This document shows positions 1-5,886 of a stretch of 36,731 nt of DNA, one piece after another. Source of the stretch: DATLXH01 sp035576005 (lineage in GTDB: Bacteria; Acidobacteriota; Thermoanaerobaculia; Gp7-AA8); contig DATLXH010000193.1 in NCBI GenBank assembly GCA_035576005.1, positions 1-36,731 on the forward strand, given 5' to 3'. The position numbers were made by a program, and so were the translations under genes. Positions within the stretch are counted from its first letter, which is position 1, and every line of letters begins with the position of its first letter. The notes beneath the pieces were generated by a model that was not told the DNA's origin, did not search any database, and saw only the letters and a program-made list of their open reading frames with translations.

Positions 1-140
1 CTCTCGTACGGACCGGTCGTTTTGCCTCCCGTTGCTCCCCACCCCGTGTTACCACGACGCAGTTACGGTCAGCTTCAGTCAATGAACGTTTGACCAGAAA
101 GGACTTTCACCCTTCTGCTCGCGTGCGCTTTCGGGCGCAC
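1..140 (-). ncRNA. Group II intron 5' end (domain I part), truncated by the window edge
   Basis: On the minus strand the sequence from 140 begins GTGCGCCCG, which fits the GUGYG 5' consensus of group II introns. About 20 nt later it has AAGGGTGAAAGTCC, a motif typical of bacterial group II intron domain I. Further on come GTGGTAACACGGGGTGGGG and AACGGGAGGCAAAACG, also in the style of domain I. The junction falls exactly where IS110 homology is lost, after RRKLVG. The intron-encoded reverse transcriptase, domains II-VI and the 3' exon would lie left of base 1. Recognition is by motif only; covariance-model support is not available here. Confidence 0.75.
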
Positions 141-579
141 CCCCCACCAGCTTCCGCCGGTACTCGCTGAGCATTCCCAGAGCTCTGGTATCCGGGTCGG
201 CCGGCTTGAGCGGCCGGAGCTTTTCCCCATGCTTGTCGAGCATCATCATGAGCACATCCGCGTCGACCGGATCGTCCTTCTTTCCACTCGGATAGAACGC
301 CTCGCGAAAGCTTGCCGCACTCTTCGGATTCACCGGAAACAGGATCAGATGCGCATAGCTGCACAACGCCCAGATCACCGCTGCTCGGGAGGTCTCGATA
401 CACACCCCGACCGGCCGACCGCCGAAGCGCTGTTCGATCTTCCGCGCCCACGCATGCAACGCCTCAGGAGTGCCGCGGACCTGCTCACGCTCGACTTGCT
501 GACTCCCCTCGACTCGCATACAAACCTCATGTTCCTGATCTGCCCAATCCCACCCCACATACGCTGCTAGATCTCCCAT
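79..579 (-). CDS. IS110-family transposase, N-terminal exon
   Basis: This is the DEDD (RuvC-like) domain of an IS110 transposase, a recombinase that works with a bridge RNA. The start at 579 is chosen because GGAGGAGGAG lies just upstream; an in-frame start at 630 would add 17 unsupported residues. Visible motifs in order are YVGWDWADQEHEV (first Asp), GVCIETSR (Glu), NPKSAASFREAFYPSGKKDD and DPVDADVL (paired Asp), and the family segment LSEYRRKLVG. Homology stops after RRKLVG at about base 141. The remaining frame to the stop at 79 is not transposase-like but reads into a group II intron start. The C-terminal Tnp_20 domain with its catalytic Ser is therefore missing from this reading. If the intron splices, the exon may belong to a functional gene; otherwise it is a disrupted gene. 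Confidence 0.85.
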   Translation of the reverse strand: MGDLAAYVGWDWADQEHEVCMRVEGSQQVEREQVRGTPEALHAWARKIEQRFGGRPVGVCIETSRAAVIWALCSYAHLILFPVNPKSAASFREAFYPSGKKDDPVDADVLMMMLDKHGEKLRPLKPADPDTRALGMLSEYRRKLVGGAPESAREQKGESPFWSNVH

Positions 580-790
580 GACTCCTCCTCCTCGTTCAGC
601 AGTGAATGCAGCGCCCTGGCCCCTCGGCAATCCCTGTAGTAAAGTCCTCTATGGGACGACATCTGAGCATGCCTCCCGACCAAGGCACCGTTCCGCTCGA
701 AGATCCGAGCTAACCCTTTGCACAAAGGGATGGACGACAAGTTCGTAGCGGAACGGTGCATCCCTTGTTCTATTCTCCTCCTCCTGCTCC
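580..790 (-). ncRNA. Candidate IS110 bridge-RNA region upstream of the transposase
   Basis: IS110-type elements encode a structured bridge RNA in the non-coding end upstream of the transposase. Here that interval has a perfect 13-bp inverted repeat, GCACCGTTCCGCT at 685-697 pairing with 747-759. Nested inside is a 7-bp hairpin, CCCTTTG at 714-720 with CAAAGGG at 723-729. An alternative pairing also exists between AAGGGATG (725-732) and CATCCCTT (759-766). The octamer TGTCGTCC occurs twice on the minus strand. The structure is seen directly; its identity as a bridge RNA is inferred from position. Confidence 0.45.
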
Positions 791-954
791 CTTCACATTT
801 CTTGACTTAAGAATGTTGAAAGGCGGAGGCGTGGTCCGGTGGACCACCTACAGGGACGACAACTCGGCAGACCCGCGAACACTGGGAGTTCCTCAAGAGC
901 CAAAGCGCGCCTCGAAATACTGCCCCCCCCTCCCTGCAGTTATTCGGAACTTCG

Positions 955-2436
955 ATGCGCATGAAATCCGTCTCGATCCTCGCTCTCGTATGCATCGCTC
1001 TCGCTTCGCACCTCTCTGCGAATCCGATTCAACTCGAGAATCGCAAGGCGGGCAGTAGTGCGTGGCTTCCAAGGGATCCCGCACTCCTCCACGAGATCGA
1101 AGGGTATGCCTCCCGCACCAGCATCAATCGCGGCGAGCAGATTTCCCTCTTCGTGAATACCCCCGATTCCTCCTACACGCTGCAGGTGTTCCGGATGGGA
1201 TGGTACGGAGGTCTCGGAGGACGCGTGATGACCCTACCCATCACGCTGCGCGGTGTCAGACAGGTGATCCCGACAGCGGATCCGGTGACAGGACTCATCG
1301 AATGCAACTGGAGATCGCCCTACATTCTTTCGATCCCATACAAGGCCGCCGATCCGACCGAATGGGCAAGCGGAGTCTATCTGGTGAAGCTGATCGCCGG
1401 GACTTCCAAAAAGCAGTCCTACATCAACTTTACCGTCCGTGACGACGCCCGCCCGTCCGACTATCTCTTTCAATCGACTGTTACCACGTATCAGGCCTAC
1501 AACGCCTGGGGCGGGAAGTCTCTCTACAAGGGTAGCCCCGTCGCGTTCAAGGTGTCGTTCAATCGTCCCTACGACATTCTCCAGGGGAACGGTTCGGGGA
1601 AGTTCCTCAACAACGGTGGATGGGAATTCAACATGCTCCGGTGGTTAGAGCGTGAGGGTTATGACGTGACGTATTCGACCAACATCGACACACATGCGAG
1701 TCCCGCCCTGCTCGTCCCTCACAAGGCAATTCTTTCGGTCGGACACGACGAGTACTGGTCCCACGAGATGCGGACCAACGTAACAAACGCAAGAGACGCC
1801 GGTCTCAGCCTCGTCTTCTTTTCAGCCAACAGCATCTACTGGCAGGTTCGCTTCGAGCCGGCCACGATCGGCGGCGAGGCTGACAGGACGATGGTCTGCT
1901 ACAAGCAAATCGACCTCGATCCGATCCGGCAAGACGGCAATCCCACAAACGATTTTCTGACTACCATCAAGTTCCGCGAACTCGGCCAACCCGAAGACGC
2001 ATTGATGGGCGTGATGTATACCTACAATCCGGTCGACTCCGACATCATTATCGAAAAGAGCGATCATCCGATCTTCTACGGAACGGGATTGAAGCCAGGT
2101 GACAAACTGCCCGGCCTCCTCGGCTACGAGGTTGATCGCATGTTTGGCAATGCGCCGCCGACTACCGAGCGGCTCGCCAGATCACCGTTCACGACGACGG
2201 ATGGACTCCTCGATCACTCCGACATGACGATCTACACTGCAGCGAGTGGTGCCGTGGTCTTTGCAGCGGGAACGATCCAGTGGAGCTGGGGCCTCGATGA
2301 TTACAATGTCGGGCCGGGCGGACGGACCTCGCGCCTCAATCCGGCGGCACAAAAGATCACCAGAAATGTGCTGCTGCTGGCAGCTGGACGATCGGTTGTA
2401 CCGGTTCGCTCGCGCCCCAGTCGCCCGCGACGCTGA
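955..2436 (+). CDS. Secreted N,N-dimethylformamidase large-subunit-like protein
   Basis: The 493-residue protein starts with a Sec signal peptide (about residues 1-22, cleavage after SAN). It matches the C-terminal domain family of the N,N-dimethylformamidase beta (large) subunit. Family-style motifs are FRMGWYGG (79-86), TYQAYNAWGG (178-187) and the hallmark SVGHDEYWS (261-269), followed by LVFFSANSIYWQ. Genuine dimethylformamidase hydrolyses DMF with an iron centre held by two Tyr and one Glu. No small subunit gene is adjacent, so the substrate is unknown. Two in-frame ATGs (955, 961) are possible starts and neither has a clear ribosome site. The last dozen residues (VPVRSRPSRPRR) are low-complexity and abut the breakpoint of a kinase pseudogene, so the native C-terminus may have been altered. 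Confidence 0.75.
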   Translation: MRMKSVSILALVCIALASHLSANPIQLENRKAGSSAWLPRDPALLHEIEGYASRTSINRGEQISLFVNTPDSSYTLQVFRMGWYGGLGGRVMTLPITLRGVRQVIPTADPVTGLIECNWRSPYILSIPYKAADPTEWASGVYLVKLIAGTSKKQSYINFTVRDDARPSDYLFQSTVTTYQAYNAWGGKSLYKGSPVAFKVSFNRPYDILQGNGSGKFLNNGGWEFNMLRWLEREGYDVTYSTNIDTHASPALLVPHKAILSVGHDEYWSHEMRTNVTNARDAGLSLVFFSANSIYWQVRFEPATIGGEADRTMVCYKQIDLDPIRQDGNPTNDFLTTIKFRELGQPEDALMGVMYTYNPVDSDIIIEKSDHPIFYGTGLKPGDKLPGLLGYEVDRMFGNAPPTTERLARSPFTTTDGLLDHSDMTIYTAASGAVVFAAGTIQWSWGLDDYNVGPGGRTSRLNPAAQKITRNVLLLAAGRSVVPVRSRPSRPRR

Positions 2437-2440
2437 GATG

Positions 2441-2800
2441 GGTCTGACCGTCCACGAGCTCCATCGCAATGTAGTGAATCTCTTCGCTGTCGCTGCCCGA
2501 GGGATGAGCGCTCCCGACCTCGTGGATCGTCACGATGTGAGGATGGCTCAATCCGGATGCCGACTTTGCTTCCTGAACGAACCTGCGAAGCCGGTCAGCG
2601 TTGGGGACCAGCTGCGGCGGAAGGACTTTAAGCGCGACAGTGCGCTCGAGCCTCTAATCATGAGCCTTGTAGACGTCGCCCATGCCACCGGAGCCAATAT
2701 GCCCCAGGATCCGGTACTGGCCGAGCGTGGTTCCTGCCTGCAACGACTGACTCAATTCAGATGGAATCGTAGCAGACCGGGGCGATTGCAGGTCGAGCTC
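2441..2800 (-). pseudogene. Serine/threonine protein kinase remnant
   Basis: The minus strand between about 2800 and 2441 encodes the N-lobe of a PknB-type kinase. Reading in one frame gives LGQYRILGHIGSGGMGDVYK (glycine-rich loop), then AHD, an in-frame TAG at 2654-2656, then RLERTVALKVLPPQL (catalytic Lys), FVQEAKSASGLSHPHIVTIH and IHYIAMELVDGQT (hinge). Homology then ends abruptly near 2441. The whole C-lobe, including the HRD and DFG motifs, is absent. No convincing ATG opens the frame; TTG at 2755 is possible. The TAG plus 3' truncation make this a dead gene. Confidence 0.8.
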
Positions 2801-2804
2801 TGAG

Positions 2805-3210
2805 GGCGTTTATTGATCTGCCTCCATCAAAACGCTCAAGTGAGAGTTTTTTCGCGTCGCTCTGTCGCCCGCGTACGCGGGCTGGGCTCGTTGTCGACGC
2901 CGACATTCACCCGGCTGAAGCCGGGTGCTACGGCTCTTGCGCCGTCTACGACGGCTGGCAGCCGACCACGACTTCGCTGTTGAGGTCCCGCATGAGGGCG
3001 GCTCCTCTGATCACCGCGACGCCTTGCGAGGATCGCGATGTTCGCGTCGCGCCGGGAGGTCGCGCCAGCGTAAGTTCGTCCACACATCATGACTGCGGGA
3101 CCACGGATCTGATGTTGCGCAGAAACCGTTTGACGCCCCTTCAGGCCATCACGGGCAAATGACATACTGCTCAAACGATATCTGGAGAAGATGTTCCTCG
3201 AACCACGATC
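2805..3210. other. Non-coding stretch with a palindrome
   Basis: I see no credible gene here; open frames on both strands have no recognisable family and no ribosome sites. It contains the hairpin CACCCGGC-TGAA-GCCGGGTG at 2908-2927. It probably also holds the promoter of the ankyrin gene, but I cannot place one with confidence. Confidence 0.5.
2908..2927. repeat. REP-like palindrome CACCCGGC/GCCGGGTG
   Basis: A perfect 8-bp stem (2908-2915 with 2920-2927) with loop TGAA is followed by GCTACGGC. This resembles dispersed extragenic palindromes of GC-rich genomes. Only one copy is seen in the window, so its repeat status is inferred. Confidence 0.5.
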
Positions 3211-3981
3211 ATGACTGACACCAGCAACCAAAGGTATGAAGAGCATCTGAGCATCCCAGCTGCCGATTCTCGAGCGGTCGATGTTGCTTCCGTTATCCGG
3301 AGTGGTGATGTCGAGCGACTCCGCCTATTGCTCAGTGAGAGTCCCTCTATGGCAGCAGCGCGGATCGTGGATGGTTGCGGGACATCGCGGACACTCCTGC
3401 ACGTCGTGGCAGACTGGCCAGGGCACTTTTCAAATGGCGCCGAAACGGTAACCGCACTGGTGGCGGCCGGCGCCGACGTCAATGCGGCGGTGATTCACGC
3501 GAACCCTGATGGCGCTCCTGAAACAGCACTACATTGGGCTGCGAGCAGTGATGACCTCGCTGTACTCGACGCGCTGGTAGACGGTGGCGCTGACCTCGAA
3601 GCCCCTGGCGCAGTCTTTACGGGTGGCACGCCGATGTCGGATGCTGTGGTGTTCGCTCAATGGCATGCTGCACGCCGTCTGCTCGAGCGTGGTGCGCGGA
3701 CTACGGTCTGGCAGGCAGCCGCGCTCGGCCTGTTGGATCGTGTCACCGCGTTCTGCGAGGACTCGCCGCTGTGGAGTGACGAGATCACCAATGCCTTCTG
3801 GAACGCATGTCGTGGCGGTCAGCAAGAAACGGCTGCCTACCTTTTTGACCGAGGCGCCGGCTTGAACTGGATAGGGCACGACGGAAAAACGCCGCTCGAG
3901 GTTGCGCGGGAGAGCGGCGACAAAGATCTTGTCGAGTGGTTAAGCAGTCAGGGTGCGAAAACGGCCGAAGAGCTGCCATGA
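3211..3981 (+). CDS. Ankyrin-repeat protein
   Basis: A 256-residue protein built of ankyrin repeats, which form stacked helix-turn-helix scaffolds for protein binding. Repeat signatures include SGDVERLRLLLSESP, GAETVTALVAAGADVNAA, ETALHWAASSDDLAVLDALV with DGGADLEAPG, and DGKTPLEVARESGDKDLVEW near the C-terminus. A divergent middle section (about 150-210) still follows the LLDRV/AAYLFDRGA pattern. There is no signal peptide, so it is probably cytoplasmic. The start at 3211 is the first ATG before the conserved region; no good Shine-Dalgarno sequence precedes it. It stands alone, with unrelated neighbours on both sides. The binding partner is unknown. Confidence 0.85.
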   Translation: MTDTSNQRYEEHLSIPAADSRAVDVASVIRSGDVERLRLLLSESPSMAAARIVDGCGTSRTLLHVVADWPGHFSNGAETVTALVAAGADVNAAVIHANPDGAPETALHWAASSDDLAVLDALVDGGADLEAPGAVFTGGTPMSDAVVFAQWHAARRLLERGARTTVWQAAALGLLDRVTAFCEDSPLWSDEITNAFWNACRGGQQETAAYLFDRGAGLNWIGHDGKTPLEVARESGDKDLVEWLSSQGAKTAEELP

Positions 3982-4082
3982 GTGCCTCCCGCACGGGAAA
4001 CACACCTGATGCGAGGCTATGATCCTGGCGGAACGCGAGCCAGATGTCGGAGGCGAACTCGTTTCGATAGGGATCCGCGAAT

Positions 4083-4088
4083 TACAAT
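4083..4088 (+). promoter_or_regulatory. Possible -10 element for a leaderless peptidase transcript
   Basis: TACAAT lies six bases upstream of the peptidase ATG at 4095, so a transcript starting about seven bases after the hexamer would begin at the start codon. No convincing -35 hexamer is visible and no Shine-Dalgarno is present. Weak evidence on its own. Confidence 0.35.
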
Positions 4089-4094
4089 CCGGCA

Positions 4095-5408
4095 ATGATC
4101 AAGACTCTTCTCACACTCTATTTGCTGCTCACTCCCTCTGCAGTGCATGCGTGGTCGCCCCTTCCCTGGTCGAAACAGATGGAGATCCGCGACAGGTGGC
4201 TGACCAAGCGGCACGCCACGATCCTCGAGCTCATGCGAAAGCATGGCGTGCAGATGTGGATCGTCGTCAACGAAGAGTTTCATGACGATCCATTAACCGA
4301 GCTTGTCGCCCCCGCACGCCCCTATGCCGGGAACCGGGATTTCTTTGTATTCGTCGACGCCCGCGACAAAGGGCTTCGCAGGATCGCTGTCACCGGCTTT
4401 GCAGAGGAGGCCGTGAGCCGCTTCTTCGAGTCGCCCGCTGACCCCAGACCTGCGAAAGAGGCGCTTCCCGGGATCTATCGAATGTACAGGCCCGCGCGGA
4501 TCGCCCTGTCCATCGGAGGTTCGCGCGGAGTGACTCGCAGCCTCACTCACGAGAGCTGGCTTTTCCTCACAGAGACCCTGGGGCCTGAGGCCTCCAGGCG
4601 AATCGTTCCGGCCAGTGATCTCATCGAAGAGTATCTCGACACGAGGATTCCGGAGGAGATGGAAACATACCGTGGGATGGTCGAGCTCACCGAAGAGCTG
4701 GTCAAACGGACACTGTCTGGAGAAGCGATCGTTCCGGGAAAAACCACCGTGGGGGATCTTCGGCGCTGGATGTACGACGCACTCTGGGAAAAACGCGTCG
4801 ACACGTGGTTCCAGCCCGATATCCGGATTCAGCGCCGCGGGATGACGAACAACAGCTCACGAGGCTTTCTCGCTGTATCTCCGGAGAGCTGGGTGGTGGA
4901 GCGCGGCGACGTGCTGCACATCGACTTCGGGATCAGGCACATGGGACTCAACACTGACTGGCAGAAGATGGCGTACGTGCTTCGTCCGGGTGAGACAGAC
5001 GCCCCCGCCGGTCTCAAGCGGGCCCTGGCAAATACGATGGCTCTACAGGATGCCCTCGTCGCGCACTCCCGTCCCGGAAAGACGGCCGGCGATGTGTACA
5101 ACGAGACAATGGCGCAGATGACCCGTCAGGGAATCGAAGCCAAAATCTACTCGCACCCTCTGGGGAACCAGGGACACGCGCTGGGAGCGAGCATCGATTA
5201 CCGAAGTGCGCAACGGAAGGAAACGATGCCGTCCAGCAGGCGTCTTCGGAAGGGCTCGTACATCGCCATCGAGCTCAACACGCTTACGCCGGTGCCGGAG
5301 TGGGACGGTCAGAAGTTGTTTGTGATGGAGGAGGACCCTGCGCACCTTACAGATGAGGGATGGAAGTTCTTCGTACCGCGGCAGGAGGCTTTCTATTTGA
5401 TCCCGTGA
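4095..5408 (+). CDS. Exported M24-family metallopeptidase (Xaa-Pro aminopeptidase-like)
   Basis: The 437-residue protein has a signal peptide (about 1-19, ending VHA-W), an N-terminal creatinase-like domain and a C-terminal pita-bread M24 domain. The five expected metal ligands can be placed: Asp277 (HIDFG), Asp288 (LNTDWQ), His354 (YSHPLGNQGH), Glu393 (AIELNT) and Glu412 or 413 (FVMEEDP). A second His (361) is present as in aminopeptidase P. M24 peptidases remove N-terminal residues, often before proline, using a dinuclear metal site. Export implies action on peptides outside the cytoplasm. No ribosome site precedes the ATG; a TACAAT hexamer ends six bases before it, suggesting a leaderless transcript. 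Downstream lies a CGGGAG tandem repeat. Confidence 0.88.
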   Translation: MIKTLLTLYLLLTPSAVHAWSPLPWSKQMEIRDRWLTKRHATILELMRKHGVQMWIVVNEEFHDDPLTELVAPARPYAGNRDFFVFVDARDKGLRRIAVTGFAEEAVSRFFESPADPRPAKEALPGIYRMYRPARIALSIGGSRGVTRSLTHESWLFLTETLGPEASRRIVPASDLIEEYLDTRIPEEMETYRGMVELTEELVKRTLSGEAIVPGKTTVGDLRRWMYDALWEKRVDTWFQPDIRIQRRGMTNNSSRGFLAVSPESWVVERGDVLHIDFGIRHMGLNTDWQKMAYVLRPGETDAPAGLKRALANTMALQDALVAHSRPGKTAGDVYNETMAQMTRQGIEAKIYSHPLGNQGHALGASIDYRSAQRKETMPSSRRLRKGSYIAIELNTLTPVPEWDGQKLFVMEEDPAHLTDEGWKFFVPRQEAFYLIP

Positions 5409-5886
5409 TGCAGACTGACGCGGGACTGCAGCCCGGTCCGTCAGGTTCCGTCGAGTCGGAGCGTGTTTCCTGGTGGGAAGCGGAATCGGGAGCGGGAGCG
5501 GGAGCGGGAGCGGGAGCGGGAGCGGGAGCGGGAGCAGCATAACAGGAGCGCGGATCCCTGGAGCGCGTGGCCGGGATGTTCGATGTCGCTCTCGTGTTGC
5601 CACCGTTACAACCCTGCTACCATCGCCATGGTGCTCAACGCGGCTGCAGTCAACAGATAGGTCGAGGTTTGTTTACGCACGCTCGTTTCCAGCTTCTACA
5701 CCGATTTCCACGACATCGGAGGCTGCGGCGTGATCAGAAATAGGCCGTGCCGCTGCGGCGAGCAATCTCGCGCGATGCGATCCTCAATCGTCGACGTCCA
5801 TCGCATCGAGACATCATAGCGCCAACAATTCGGGTATCAGATCCCGGGCAGGCTGGAGAGGGCACGTTGGCGACTGAAGTATTCTA
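5409..5886. other. Non-coding stretch with a hexanucleotide repeat
   Basis: About 480 bases lie between the M24 peptidase and the membrane protein. They hold the CGGGAG array at 5487-5534 and otherwise nothing I recognise. Open frames through the repeat encode only repetitive dipeptides (for example Gly-Ala or Leu-Pro), which are not credible genes. Confidence 0.6.
5487..5534. repeat. Tandem repeat (CGGGAG) x 8
   Basis: Eight perfect head-to-tail copies of CGGGAG span 48 bases, starting 78 bases after the peptidase stop codon. The array is intergenic and perfectly uniform, which suggests recent slippage; copy number may vary between strains. Confidence 0.95.

Larger units (their letters stand above)
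1..790 (-). mobile_element. IS110-family insertion element interrupted by a group II intron (left part only)
   Basis: The element is read on the minus strand. It comprises a structured leader (about 580-790), the first part of an IS110 transposase gene (579 down to 141) and an apparent group II intron 5' end (140 down to 1). The right part of the transposon and the rest of the intron lie outside the window. The outer boundary near 790 is a guess, because IS110 elements generally lack terminal inverted repeats and none can be used here. The transposase assignment is firm; the extent is not. Confidence 0.6.

Noticed and set aside
567..761. 64-codon frame upstream of the transposase
   Set aside because: It overlaps the structured leader and the transposase start, and has no recognisable domain; better explained as non-coding RNA region.
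2836..3246. 136-codon open frame on the minus strand
   Set aside because: Composition is Arg-rich antisense-like, spans a palindrome and overlaps the ankyrin gene start; no family recognised.
5043..5603. Open frame encoding Leu-Pro repeats on the minus strand
   Set aside because: It is the reverse of the CGGGAG array plus antisense of the peptidase gene; no ribosome site or family.
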